From: an uncultured Modestobacter sp.
GTDB lineage: Bacteria; Actinomycetota; Actinomycetes; Mycobacteriales; Geodermatophilaceae
NCBI RefSeq assembly: GCF_947486615.1
Contig: NZ_CANKUD010000016.1
Coordinates: 1-64,000, forward strand
Direction of reading: 5' to 3'
DNA: 64,000 nt
The translations under genes were made by a program, and so were the position numbers. The notes under the pieces are model-generated. The model did not search any database. It was not told the DNA's origin and was given only the letters and a program-made list of their open reading frames with translations. Shown one piece after another: positions 1 to 8,281 of this stretch (the first letter of the stretch is position 1; each line of letters begins with the position of its first letter).

Positions 1-34
1 GGGACCGGGTGGGAGAGTAGGACGCCGCCGGACA
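1..34 (+). rRNA. rrf: 5S ribosomal RNA, 3' end only
   Basis: The first 34 bases match the 3' end of actinobacterial 5S rRNA: the GGGAGAGTAGGACGCCGCC block of the last helix and the closing bases. The rest of the gene lies outside the window. A strong hairpin follows at once, as expected at the end of an rRNA operon. The exact 3' end is approximate. Confidence 0.85.
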
Positions 35-45
35 CAACTCCCAGG

Positions 46-78
46 AACGGGGTCACAGCATCTGCTGTGGCCCCGTTT
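46..78 (+). terminator. rRNA operon terminator
   Basis: Arms at 46-60 and 63-77 pair over 15 positions with one G-U pair, and TTT follows. It lies 12 bases past the 5S end, the usual place for an intrinsic rrn terminator. Confidence 0.85.
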
Positions 79-439
79 CTGCATGTCCGCGGTGCACCTC
101 CGCTCTGGTCTCGTGCGGTGCACGTTTCCTACCGGAGTTCCGCCCTGATCGCGCGTGTTGCACCCAGTTTTGATCGCGGCTGTTGCACGCGTCCTACTGA
201 GCCGGAGCGGTGCGCGCACGTCGGGCCGCCATCTCGTCCGGTCCAGTCGTCGGCATGCTCACCAGGTCGGCCGGGCGCACGGGCCATCCGCGGGATCTCA
301 CGACGGGTAGTTCGACGAGTGGAGCCCTGGCACACGTCCGTGGGACCTCAGTAGTTGCGTCACTGTCGTTGACAGGCCGGACGGCCGGCGCTTGGGGGCG
401 TCCGGCCGTTCGGTCGTGCAGGGGGCAAGAGGCGACGGG
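79..439. other. Gene-free stretch after the rRNA operon
   Basis: No convincing gene is seen: open frames on both strands are low-complexity and lack ribosome binding sites. The only structure is an imperfect direct repeat, 147-163 and 172-188, 15 of 17 bases identical (GATCGCGsnTGTTGCAC type), 25 bp apart. It could be a degraded duplication or a protein-binding pair. Confidence 0.5.
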
Positions 440-1141
440 TCACGGAACGGCGCGACGCAGCCCCAGGTAGCTGAGCCCGGCCAGAGCTATCACCAGGAAG
501 GCCGGCAATCCCAAGGTCATCGTCGCCACGGAGCGGTCGGTGAGCCACGACCACAGGTCGGTCCAGGCCTGCTGCCAGGTCACCACCACGACGACGACGC
601 CCGCGAGCAGGATGGTGCCCATGGCCAGGGCGTACATGCCCGTGGCGCCCCAGCGCTTGAACACCACGCCGATGCCGGCGCCTAGGAAGCAGGCGGCGAG
701 CATCGGCAGCGCGAAGACGGCCAGCTGGAGGGCAGGGTTGCCCACGTCGAGCGCGCCGGGTGCCCAGAAGTCCAGGCCGACGCCCCAGCCGTTCGTGGCG
801 TTTTCCACCGCGGTCAGCACAGTGAGGGGGACGGCGAACACGAGCGACTGGACCAGTGACGCCAGCGCCGCACCAAGGTAGTAGGTGCGACGGCTCAGGC
901 TCAGGCCCAGGGCGAAGGGGAAGACCTGGGCCACCAGCTGGGCAGAGACGACGACGACGGTGATGTACAGCGAGGCGATGCCGCCGGTGTTGGCGGAGGC
1001 GTCCGGGTCGGCAGCCAGGTCGGCCAGGCCCCAGATCGCCACGTTGATGGCGAAGGAGATGCTGACGACCATCCACGGCACGCCGAGGGAGACGACGGGG
1101 TTCGCCGCCTGCAGGCGGGCGGCGCTGACGACGCGGTTCAT
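440..1141 (-). CDS. ABC transporter permease-like membrane protein
   Basis: 233 residues with about six hydrophobic segments, including a very valine-rich one near residue 175 and a C-terminal helix ending LGLRRAVP. It starts MNRVVSAARL; the ATG overlaps the stop of the upstream ATPase gene by 4 bp (ATGA), so the two are translationally coupled. It is probably the membrane half of a two-gene ABC exporter controlled by the adjacent YtrA-type GntR repressor. In that family such exporters often respond to cell-envelope stress or antibiotics. The substrate cannot be told from sequence. Confidence 0.8.
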   Translation of the reverse strand: MNRVVSAARLQAANPVVSLGVPWMVVSISFAINVAIWGLADLAADPDASANTGGIASLYITVVVVSAQLVAQVFPFALGLSLSRRTYYLGAALASLVQSLVFAVPLTVLTAVENATNGWGVGLDFWAPGALDVGNPALQLAVFALPMLAACFLGAGIGVVFKRWGATGMYALAMGTILLAGVVVVVVTWQQAWTDLWSWLTDRSVATMTLGLPAFLVIALAGLSYLGLRRAVP

Positions 1142-2058
1142 CGAGGGACTCCCTGCAGGGCGTGCGGATCGGCGGGGGTGGTGGCGCCCTTGGTGGCGGA
1201 CAGGCTCATCCCCACCACGAGCTGCTGCAGCGACGTTCGCTCGACGGTCAGACCCAGGTCGCCTGCCTCCCGAGCGGCGGTCGCCGTCCGGGTGCGGACG
1301 ATCGCCCGGGACTGGCCGGCCAGGGACTCGGTCGTCAGCAGCTCGTGCGCGGACCCGAACGTGGCGACCTGCCGGGCCGGGCCGGTCACGGTCAGTGCGG
1401 AGACGCGCAGGGTCTCCGCATCCGCGTCGAGCAGCACCCGGCCGTGGTCGATGAGCAGGACGTGCTCGAGCAGGTCGCTGATCTCCTCGATCAGGTGCGT
1501 GGACAGCACGATGGTCCGCGGGTGCTCGGCGTAGTCGGCCAGCAGTCGGTCGTAGAACTGGTGGCGGGCCACGGCGTCCAGCCCGAGGTAGGGCTCGTCG
1601 AACAGGGTCACGGGCGCGCGAGAGGCCAGGCCCAGCACGATGCCCACTGCGGAGTTCATGCCGCGGGAGAGCTTCTTGATCTGGCGCTTGCGCGGCAGGT
1701 CGAAGTCGCGCACCAGCTCGTCGGCCAGGTCGGCGTCCCAGCCCGGGTACAGGGTCGCGGCGGCGGCGAGAGCGTCGCAGACCCGGAAGTGGTCGGGGTA
1801 CCGCTGGCCCTCCTTGATGAAGCAGAGCCGGCGCAGGACGGCGTCGTTCTCGAACGGCGCCTGGCCCAGCACGCGCACCTGGCCGGACGTGGGCACGCGG
1901 TGGCCGGTGAGCACCTGCATGAGCGTGGTCTTGCCCGCGCCGTTGCGGCCCAGGAGGCCGGTGATGGTGTCGGCCTGGATCTCGGTGGAGACGTCGGTCA
2001 GCGCGGTGTGGCCGCGGAAGCGCATGGTGACGCCCTCGAGCTCGGCGGCGGCGGTCAT
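1138..2058 (-). CDS. ABC transporter ATP-binding protein
   Basis: 306 residues. Walker A is GRNGAGKTT near residue 37, the signature loop is the variant LSRGMNSAV rather than LSGGQ, Walker B is VTLFDEP, and the switch histidine sits in LSTHLIEE. After the ATPase domain a tail of about 90 residues resembles the C-terminal extension of drug-export ATPases. It overlaps the regulator upstream and the permease downstream by 4 bp each, so the three form one operon. The LSRG signature is found in YtrB/YhcH-like exporters that pair with YtrA-type regulators. Confidence 0.9.
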   Translation of the reverse strand: MTAAAELEGVTMRFRGHTALTDVSTEIQADTITGLLGRNGAGKTTLMQVLTGHRVPTSGQVRVLGQAPFENDAVLRRLCFIKEGQRYPDHFRVCDALAAAATLYPGWDADLADELVRDFDLPRKRQIKKLSRGMNSAVGIVLGLASRAPVTLFDEPYLGLDAVARHQFYDRLLADYAEHPRTIVLSTHLIEEISDLLEHVLLIDHGRVLLDADAETLRVSALTVTGPARQVATFGSAHELLTTESLAGQSRAIVRTRTATAAREAGDLGLTVERTSLQQLVVGMSLSATKGATTPADPHALQGVPR

Positions 2059-2417
2059 GCCCGGCTCCCGCGCTCGCGCAGCATGGCGGCGATCTCGGCG
2101 ATGCTGATCCCCACCTTGTCGGCCTCGGCCAGCAGGGGGGTGAGGTACTGGTCCGCGAACTCGCTGCGGCGCCGCTTGAGCAGCTGCTCGCGTGCGCCGG
2201 TGGCCACGAACATCCCGACTCCTCGTCTCTTGTAGAGGACCCCGTCACTCACCAGCTGGTTCAGGCCCTTGGCTGCGGTGGCGGGGTTGATGCGGTGGAA
2301 GGCGGCCAGCTCGTTGGACGAGGGGGCCTGGCTCTCCTCTGCGAGGGAGCCGTCGACGATCGCGTCCTCGAGCTGGGTCGCGATCTGCCGGAAGATCGGG
2401 CCGGCGTCCTCGTTCAT
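2055..2417 (-). CDS. GntR-family (YtrA type) transcriptional regulator
   Basis: 120 residues: an N-terminal winged helix (IFRQIATQLEDAIVDGSL ... PSSNELAAFHRINPATAAKGLNQL ... GVLYKRRGVGMFV) and a short C-terminal tail, the compact YtrA layout with no large effector domain. It is the first gene of the operon with the ABC ATPase and permease. A perfect palindrome centred 51 bases before the start codon is the likely operator, so autorepression of the whole operon is expected. No clear Shine-Dalgarno sequence precedes the ATG. Confidence 0.92.
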   Translation of the reverse strand: MNEDAGPIFRQIATQLEDAIVDGSLAEESQAPSSNELAAFHRINPATAAKGLNQLVSDGVLYKRRGVGMFVATGAREQLLKRRRSEFADQYLTPLLAEADKVGISIAEIAAMLRERGSRA

Positions 2418-2455
2418 GCCGGCCCGGCGCGAACGAGTCGAGCCCGGTGGCTCGC

Positions 2456-2481
2456 TGGTTCATTACTCATGTAATGAACCA
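2456..2481. promoter_or_regulatory. Palindromic operator of the GntR/YtrA regulator
   Basis: Perfect 11-bp arms TGGTTCATTAC and GTAATGAACCA around the spacer TCAT. The site is AT-rich in a GC-rich setting and sits 39-64 bases upstream of the regulator start, where the promoter should be. Binding by the adjacent YtrA-type protein is inferred. Confidence 0.8.
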
Positions 2482-2693
2482 TAGGACCACGGCCACTCGG
2501 CACGCAAGGCCTCCGTGCCGGCGGCGGTGCAGGCAGGCGCCGGCCGGGCCTGGGTGGTGCGGGCGGGGCGTCGGGCCGGGTCGTCGCCGCGGTGGGGCCG
2601 GTCACGCGGTCAGGAACGGGGTCTCAGCGCGTGAGGGCACCAGGACGAGCCGAAGCGGCTGCGCGTAGCCGGGACCAGGGCGCGGGACGACAG

Positions 2694-2729
2694 CGCCCCC
2701 CTCGGCCGGTGGACCGGCTGAGGGGGGCG
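2694..2729. terminator. Hairpin after the small acidic protein gene
   Basis: Arms of 17 bases (2694-2710 and 2713-2729) with one G-U pair and a tiny loop, 27 bases past the stop of the leftward gene at 2756. There is no T tract on either strand, so it may instead be a bidirectional structural block. Confidence 0.55.
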
Positions 2730-2755
2730 GTGGTGGTGCGGGGGCGGACGTCGTC

Positions 2756-2920
2756 CTACTGGCTGCGCTGCTCGCCCTCTTCTCGGGCCGCCTGGTCGAG
2801 CACCTGCGGATCGTCGGCCACGCCGCCGGCGGGGTCGGCGTTGCCGAGCGCCGTCTCTGCCGGGAGCTGCTCGACGTGCTGCCGGGCGCGGGCCTTCAGG
2901 TCGTCATCGGGCTCGGTCAT
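2756..2920 (-). CDS. Small acidic hydrophilic protein, function unknown
   Basis: A 54-residue frame starting MTEPDDDLKARARQHVEQLP and ending REEGEQRSQ. It has no hydrophobic segment and is rich in Asp, Glu, Gln and Ala, probably helical or disordered. Support for a real gene: a strong GAGGAGGA ribosome binding site 5 bases before the ATG, a hairpin just past the stop, and good codon bias. It is transcribed alone. No family is recognised. Confidence 0.7.
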   Translation of the reverse strand: MTEPDDDLKARARQHVEQLPAETALGNADPAGGVADDPQVLDQAAREEGEQRSQ

Positions 2921-3012
2921 GGGTCCTCCTCGGACTCGTGGGATGCCGCCGGGCCTGCCCTACCCCGCGGCCCGGTGCAGAACCGCCGACACGGGAGGAC
3001 CCCCTGCAGAGA

Positions 3013-3795
3013 TCAGTCGGACAGCTGGCCGCGGACCACCGAGACGCCGGAGTGGGTCGGGTCGCCGTCCAGCGGCTCGATCGAGACGTCGACCACCGGG
3101 TAGGCCACCAGGTCCAGCCCCTCGGGGACCGGCAGCACCGAGTCCCCGGTGCGGACCGTGCCCAGGGGCACCATCCGGACGGCGTCGGGCTCCAGCAGCC
3201 ACACCTCGTAGTAGCCGTCGTCGAGCGCGGGGGCGTCCAGGTCGATCTGCAGCGACCGCACGCCGCCGTCCTCCCGGACCTGGGCCCGGCCGGAGGCGGT
3301 CCGGTCGTCCAGCGGGTCCAGTGCGGTCTCCGCGACCACCGACCCGCCGGTGTCCTCGCCGGTCAGTGCGACCACCGTGCCGCCGGCGACCGCGCCGACC
3401 AGCACCGCGGCGGCCGCGGTCAGCCAGCGGTTCCTCGACCAGCCGCCGGCCCGGGGGCGCAGTGGCACCACGTCCGCCCCGGCCGGTTCCGCAGTAGCTC
3501 CTGCGGGGGCGGGGGCGGGGACGGGCGACGCCGCAGCCTTCACCGGGGGGACCGTGGGCCGTGGCCGGCTGGTCGCGCCGGTCGCGGCGGCGATGGCGTC
3601 CCACACCCGCGGCGGCGGTGCGACCTCCGCGCCGGCCGAGGAGAACGCCGGCACGGCGAGGGCGTCGACCCCGCGCTGCAGCGAGGCCACCTCGGCCTGG
3701 CAGGTGGCGCAGCCGCTCAGGTGGGCGGCGTCCTCGGCGGGCAGCTCCTCACGGAGGGCGGCGAGTGCGAGCTGGTCAGGACTGCAGTGCTGCAC
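3013..3795 (-). CDS. Anti-sigma factor, RskA type
   Basis: 260 residues. The N-terminus carries a zinc-type anti-sigma motif: His near 25 then CATC near 29-32 (H-x3-C-x2-C). A single membrane helix (LTAAAAVLVGAVAGGTVVAL) follows near residue 130, and the outer half (YYEVWLLEPDAVRMVPLGTV) matches the RskA C-terminal domain. It should hold the neighbouring ECF sigma factor at the membrane and release it by regulated proteolysis. The GTG start lies 20 bp inside the end of the sigma gene, so synthesis is coupled. Confidence 0.9.
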   Translation of the reverse strand: MQHCSPDQLALAALREELPAEDAAHLSGCATCQAEVASLQRGVDALAVPAFSSAGAEVAPPPRVWDAIAAATGATSRPRPTVPPVKAAASPVPAPAPAGATAEPAGADVVPLRPRAGGWSRNRWLTAAAAVLVGAVAGGTVVALTGEDTGGSVVAETALDPLDDRTASGRAQVREDGGVRSLQIDLDAPALDDGYYEVWLLEPDAVRMVPLGTVRTGDSVLPVPEGLDLVAYPVVDVSIEPLDGDPTHSGVSVVRGQLSD

Positions 3796-4429
3796 CGTCG
3801 GCCTCCAATCGGGTGCGCAGGCGCTCCAGGGTGCGCCGGATGTGGCTCTTGACGGTGCCCAGCGGGATGCCCGTGCGGGCAGCGATCTGGGTGTGCGTCA
3901 GGTCGTCGAAGAACGCGAGCTCGATGATGGTTCGTTGCGGTTGGCCGATCCGGTTCAACTCGCCGAGCAGCAGCACCCGGTCGGCGACCACGTCGTCCAC
4001 CGCGTCCGGCTGGGTGCTGCCCGGCCGGCTGCGTACGTCGGCCGCCGCGGCCTCGGTCTGCCGCCGCTGGCGCTCGCGACGCGCCCACGAGTCGGCGATC
4101 TTGTGCCGGCACACGCCCACCAGCCAGGCCGGCAGCGGACCCTGGGCGGGTGAGTAGCGCTCCCGGCCGGTCCAGGCGGAGATGAAGGTCTGCTGGGTGA
4201 CGTCCTCCGCGTCGGGACCCGGGCCGAAGGCGCGCACGGCCATGCCGTGCACCTGGCCGGCCCAGCGCTCGTAGGCCCAGGCCAGCGCCCGCTCGTCGCC
4301 GGCGCAGAACAGCCGGGCGACCTCGGCGTCATCGGGTTCGGGGGGCGTCGACGTGGCTCCCGCTGGTCCTCCTTCCACAGGCCGACCGTAAGGGGTCGCG
4401 GTCGGTGCGCCCAGGGCGGACGCGCTCAT
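3776..4429 (-). CDS. ECF RNA polymerase sigma factor (SigK-like)
   Basis: 217 residues: region 2 (ARLFCAGDERALAWAYERW through DAEDVTQQTFISAW) and region 4 (QPQRTIIELAFFDDLTHTQI, GIPLGTVKSHIRRTLERLR), the minimal ECF layout. The ATG at 4429 overlaps the sortase stop by 4 bp; a longer in-frame start is possible but would run into the sortase gene with no gain in homology. The downstream RskA-type protein is its probable antagonist. Linkage to a sortase suggests it governs cell-surface or oxidative-stress genes. Confidence 0.92.
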   Translation of the reverse strand: MSASALGAPTATPYGRPVEGGPAGATSTPPEPDDAEVARLFCAGDERALAWAYERWAGQVHGMAVRAFGPGPDAEDVTQQTFISAWTGRERYSPAQGPLPAWLVGVCRHKIADSWARRERQRRQTEAAAADVRSRPGSTQPDAVDDVVADRVLLLGELNRIGQPQRTIIELAFFDDLTHTQIAARTGIPLGTVKSHIRRTLERLRTRLEADGAALQS

Positions 4430-5082
4430 CGGACTGGTTCGGCGACCACGACGACGTTGTCGCGGTAGCTGCGGTACTCGGGCAGGAATGGGCCGCCGCA
4501 TGTCATGAGCACCAGCCTGGGCTCTCCCTCGCGGGCGAACAGCCGGTCCAGCGGCAGCTCCTGCTTGGTGATGAGCTCGCGCGAGGTGACCTGCCAGCGG
4601 GACGTCGTCCCGGCCTCGTCGGCGACCAGCACCTCATCACCGACCGCGGCGTCCCGCAGCGGCGCCAGTGCGCCGAGCCCCTGCTCGCGGTCGTCGACGT
4701 GCCCGGCCAGCACGGCCGAGCCGGCCTCACCGGGGACCGGACCGAAGCGGTACCAGCCGACCCGGTCGACGTCCTCGGGCAGCGCCATCTGGCCGTCGGG
4801 CGACACGCCCATCGGGTCCAGCGGCGCGTCCACGCCCCAGGCCGGCACGGCCACCCGGGTGGGCGCCGGCGCCTGCGGCACCGCGGTGGGCGCGGCGGCA
4901 CGGGTGTCCACGGCCGGCGCCGGCGCCGCCGTCCCGGGGGACGACGGCGCCGGCGGGTCGGTCGGCAGCACCTGGGCGACGGGTGCGCCCGCCGTCGCCG
5001 GCGGCCGGGTCAGTTCCCAGCCGACGGGCACGCCGACGGCCAGGGCCAGGCCCACGGCCACGCCGGCGACGGCGTTGCGCAC
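4426..5082 (-). CDS. Sortase (class F-like transpeptidase)
   Basis: 218 residues: an N-terminal membrane anchor (VAGVAVGLALAVGVPVGWEL), a Pro/Ala-rich linker to about residue 75, then the sortase barrel. Catalytic features are visible: His in LAGHVDD, Cys in LMTCGGPF, Arg in YRSYRDNVVV. The TCGG form is typical of class F actinobacterial sortases. It acts outside the membrane, joining surface proteins to the wall. It is first in a three-gene unit with sigma and anti-sigma genes and just downstream of a DUF4397 surface protein that may be its client. Confidence 0.88.
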   Translation of the reverse strand: MRNAVAGVAVGLALAVGVPVGWELTRPPATAGAPVAQVLPTDPPAPSSPGTAAPAPAVDTRAAAPTAVPQAPAPTRVAVPAWGVDAPLDPMGVSPDGQMALPEDVDRVGWYRFGPVPGEAGSAVLAGHVDDREQGLGALAPLRDAAVGDEVLVADEAGTTSRWQVTSRELITKQELPLDRLFAREGEPRLVLMTCGGPFLPEYRSYRDNVVVVAEPVR

Positions 5083-5099
5083 GGTCCGTCGTCCTCGGG

Positions 5100-5912
5100 T
5101 CAGACCCGGCTGGTGACCAGCCGGCGGCCGGCCACGGCGGCACCGGCCAGGCCGAGCACCGACAGGCCGACCAGCGGCAGCGGCAGGCCGTCGTCGACCA
5201 GGCCGGCTGAGCCGCCAGGCACGCCGGACGGGCTGGAGTGCAGCCCGGTGATCGTCTGGGTGGCCAGCTCGTAGCCGGCGTCACCGGAGCCCCAGGCGTA
5301 CACGATCGTCGAGGTGCCCTCCTCCAGCGCGAGGTCGGCCGGGCCGATCGCCACCGTGTCGGTGCCGGCGAGGGTCACGTCGGCGGTGATCGTGCCGGCC
5401 GGGACCTCCAGCGTCGCCTCGTTCGGGTTGGTCAGCCCCGGCGCGACGACCTCGCCACCGGCCCGGACGTCGACCGCGGGGGCCGCGGCGGTGTGCCGGA
5501 CGGTCACCCGGGCCTGGCCCGCGGGGACGGCGGAGGTGTCGTTGGCGAACGGGGTGAGCGCCGGCTCGCCGGCCTCGGTCAGGTGCGCGACCACGGTGGC
5601 GTTGGCGCCGGCCGGCACCGCCACGTCCGTCGCGGACAGCAAGGGCGTCCCGGACGCGTCCGCGGCGTCGGCGGGGAAGACCGCCAGGTCGTAGTCACCG
5701 GCGGGCAGCTCCAGCGGCCCGGCCAGGGTGCCCGGTGCGAAGTCGTCGATCAGCCGCTCGCCGTTGGCGTACACGTCGACCGGGGTGTCCGGGATGGCGT
5801 GCAGCACCGAGACGGTCGCGGTGTGCGAGTCGGCCAGCGCAGGCGTGGCCGAGAAGAGCAGGGCGAACGCGCCAGCGGTGCCGGCGGTCAGGGCGATCGG
5901 GCGGGTCTTGTC
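5100..5912 (-). CDS. DUF4397 surface protein with C-terminal membrane anchor
   Basis: 270 residues. A signal peptide ends at ALADS; two DUF4397-type beta units follow (VSVLHAIPDTPVDVYANGE and RVTVRHTAAAPAVDVRAGGE). The C-terminus has LPLPLVG, a hydrophobic helix and a short basic tail (RRLVTSRV), the shape of a cell-wall sorting signal but without a proper LPxTG. The GTG at 5912 is chosen because GGAAGG lies 9 bases upstream and the signal peptide then begins normally. It lies 17 bases before the sortase gene, so they are probably cotranscribed. Confidence 0.85.
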   Translation of the reverse strand, partial: DKTRPIALTAGTAGAFALLFSATPALADSHTATVSVLHAIPDTPVDVYANGERLIDDFAPGTLAGPLELPAGDYDLAVFPADAADASGTPLLSATDVAVPAGANATVVAHLTEAGEPALTPFANDTSAVPAGQARVTVRHTAAAPAVDVRAGGEVVAPGLTNPNEATLEVPAGTITADVTLAGTDTVAIGPADLALEEGTSTIVYAWGSGDAGYELATQTITGLHSSPSGVPGGSAGLVDDGLPLPLVGLSVLGLAGAAVAGRRLVTSRV

Positions 5913-5995
5913 CACGATGACGTTCCTTCCGTTGGGGGGACTGTCACCCACCTCTTCCGCCCCACCCGCCCCACCGGATGCAGCCGGTCGGGAAG

Positions 5996-7138
5996 TCAGC
6001 CGGACAGCGCCGTGGCCAGGGCGTCGAGCTGGTCGAGGGTGGCGTCCACGTGCGGGGAGACCCGCAGCACCGGGCCGCTGAGCTCCCGGGGCGCCCGCTC
6101 GCGGCCGGCGGCCACGGTGAGCACGCCGTGCTCGGTGCGCAGCCGGGCGGCCACCTCGCGCACGTCTACGCCGTCCGGTGGGACGAGGGTGGTGATCGCC
6201 GTCGGCTCCTCCAGCGGCTCGGCCACCCGCCAGCCGCCCCGGCCGTCCAGCCGTTCCCGGGTCGCCCGGCCGAGCGCGGCCAGCCGGGCCCGCACCCGGT
6301 CCGGGCCGGCGGCCAGGTGCTCACCGATGGTCAGGGTCAGGCCCACCCGGCCGGCGACGTGGGCGTCGTGCGACTCGTACGCGCGGGCGTGGTCGACGCC
6401 GACGCGCCGGTCGTCGTAGATCCCCGGCGGCAGCACCGGGGTCAGCTGTGCGGTGATCGAGGGCCGCATGACCAGGAAGCCGACGCCGCGGGGGCCGGCG
6501 AGCCACTTCCGGCCGGTGCCGTACACGGCGTCGGCACCCAGGTCGCAGTCGACGTGACCGAGGGCCTGGGCGGCATCGAGCACCAGGGGGACGCCGGCAG
6601 CCCGGCAGAGGACGGCGATCTCCCGGCCGGGCTGGACGACGCCGCGGTGGCTGCCGACCAGCGTGACGTGCACCAGCGTCGGCGGGTCGTCCCGCAACAC
6701 CCGCTGGAGGCCGTCCAGGTCGACGCGGCCCACCGGGTCGGCGGGCAGCAGCACCGGGGTCAGCCCGGCGTCGGCGAACACCGCTGCGTTGTGCCAGTAC
6801 TCACCGGGCAGCACGCCGATCCGGGTGCCCGGGGCCAGCCGCCAGCGGGAGACGAGGGTGCGCACCGACGCCGAGGAGCTCTCGGTGAACGCGACGTCGG
6901 CGGCGGCCAGGCCGACCAGCCCGGCCAGCACCGACCGCCCCTGCTGCAGCAGCCCCTCGGCGGCGGCCTCGGCGACCGCGCCGCCGATCTCCGCCTCGTG
7001 CCGGGTGTGCCGGGCGACGGCGTCGAGCACCGCGGTGCTCTGCCGGCTGCACGACGCGCTGTCCAGGTGGGTGCCGGCGAACGTGGGGCGGGCGGCCCGC
7101 CAGGAGTCGCCGAGGTCGTCGTGCGGGAGGCTGCTCAC
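5996..7138 (-). CDS. PLP-dependent aminotransferase class V, EgtE-like
   Basis: 380 residues of the cysteine desulfurase/aminotransferase V fold. The PLP lysine is in YGTGRKWLAGPRGVGFLV, and the PLP-binding aspartate in VPLVLDAAQALGHVD. The RKWLAGPRGVGFL block resembles EgtE, the last enzyme of ergothioneine synthesis, but no other egt genes are here, so that role is only a suggestion. The GTG start has TACGGT exactly 7 bases upstream, a -10 element placed for leaderless translation. It diverges from the MEDS gene. Confidence 0.82.
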   Translation of the reverse strand: MSSLPHDDLGDSWRAARPTFAGTHLDSASCSRQSTAVLDAVARHTRHEAEIGGAVAEAAAEGLLQQGRSVLAGLVGLAAADVAFTESSSASVRTLVSRWRLAPGTRIGVLPGEYWHNAAVFADAGLTPVLLPADPVGRVDLDGLQRVLRDDPPTLVHVTLVGSHRGVVQPGREIAVLCRAAGVPLVLDAAQALGHVDCDLGADAVYGTGRKWLAGPRGVGFLVMRPSITAQLTPVLPPGIYDDRRVGVDHARAYESHDAHVAGRVGLTLTIGEHLAAGPDRVRARLAALGRATRERLDGRGGWRVAEPLEEPTAITTLVPPDGVDVREVAARLRTEHGVLTVAAGRERAPRELSGPVLRVSPHVDATLDQLDALATALSG

Positions 7139-7305
7139 CCGGCCGACCGTAGGGGAGCGGCGGTGAGCCAGGATGGCCGCACTCGCCCGGCTCGGGCACA
7201 TGCACCGGCCAGGTCACGCCTAGTCGCGGCTGGGCCGGGTAGGGAGTTCCCGGACACGGCTGCCAGCACGGTGGCCCCGCGACGGCAGGACGGGGATCAG
7301 CACGC

Positions 7306-8280
7306 ATGGACGGGGCAGCCGGGTCCGGCCGACACCGGGCGCTGATCGGCGCCTCGGACGAGGAGCTGGTCGACGGCACGGTGGCCTTCGTCTGCGCAGG
7401 TCTAGACGCCGGGGAGCCGGTGGTGGTGGCCTGCACCGACCAGACGCTGGAACTGGTGCAGAAGGCGCTCGCCGACCGGCCGCAGGTCGTCTGGGCCGAC
7501 TGGTCCGACGTGTACGGCAACGGCCCGGCCGCGGCGATCACCGCCGTCCGCCGGCTGGGGGAGCGGCACCGCGTCCCTGGAGCGGGCGCCGTCCGCGTCG
7601 TCCTGGAGCCGTTCGCCGGCCCGGACCCGGAGACCTGGCGGGAGTGGCAGCGCTACGACGCCGTGCTGGACCACCAGCTGGTGGAGGCCGACCTGCTCGG
7701 TGACGCCCCGCTGCTGGTGATGTGCCTGGTCGACACCCGGCGGGTGCCGGCGCCGCTGGTCGAGGCGGCCCGGGCGACGCACCCGCTGCTCCAGGTGGAC
7801 GGCGCGGGGCGGCCCAACCCCGATCACGTCGACCCGGCGCAGTACCTGACCTCGCTGCCGGTGCCGCCCGAGCCGCTGGAGTCGACCGAGCCGCTGGTGG
7901 CGGCCGACTCGGTGCGCGACCTGCGGGGGCTGCGCCGGGACCTCGCCGCGCGCGCCGCCGACGCGAGCCTGCCGCCGGGCTCCGAGCCGGCGCTGGAGGA
8001 CTTCCTGCTGGCCGTCGACGAGATGACCACCAATGCGCTTCGGCACGGCCGGCCGCCGGTCGACCTGCGGCTGTGGGCCGACTCGGCCCGGCTGGTGTGC
8101 ACCGTCACCGATCACGGCTCCGGGCTGCAGGACCCGTTCATCGGCTACGGGCCGGCGCACGGCGACGACCTGTCCCTGGGCGGGATGGGGCTGTGGCTGG
8201 CCCGCCAGCTCTGCGACCACGTGGACATCACGGTCACCGACGACGGGGTGCGGGTCCGGCTGACCACCGTGCTGGGCTGA
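7306..8280 (+). CDS. MEDS sensor plus HATPase anti-sigma-type regulator
   Basis: 324 residues. The N-terminal half (HRALIGASDEELVDGTVAFV through the YGNGP block) is a MEDS domain, known from DcmR and from actinobacterial regulators. The C-terminal half is an RsbW-like ATPase: N box DEMTTNALRHG, G1 ITDHGSGLQDP-like segment, and a GGMGLWLARQL lid. Such proteins usually act as serine kinases or phosphoswitch partners in sigma-factor control. A DUF309 gene follows after one base. Confidence 0.88.
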   Translation: MDGAAGSGRHRALIGASDEELVDGTVAFVCAGLDAGEPVVVACTDQTLELVQKALADRPQVVWADWSDVYGNGPAAAITAVRRLGERHRVPGAGAVRVVLEPFAGPDPETWREWQRYDAVLDHQLVEADLLGDAPLLVMCLVDTRRVPAPLVEAARATHPLLQVDGAGRPNPDHVDPAQYLTSLPVPPEPLESTEPLVAADSVRDLRGLRRDLAARAADASLPPGSEPALEDFLLAVDEMTTNALRHGRPPVDLRLWADSARLVCTVTDHGSGLQDPFIGYGPAHGDDLSLGGMGLWLARQLCDHVDITVTDDGVRVRLTTVLG

Positions 8281-8281
8281 G

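Noticed and set aside
5100-5180. Classic LPxTG sorting signal in the DUF4397 protein
   Set aside because: The C-terminus reads LPLPLVG and no LPxTG or LAxTG is present, so a standard signal cannot be called despite the sortase next door.
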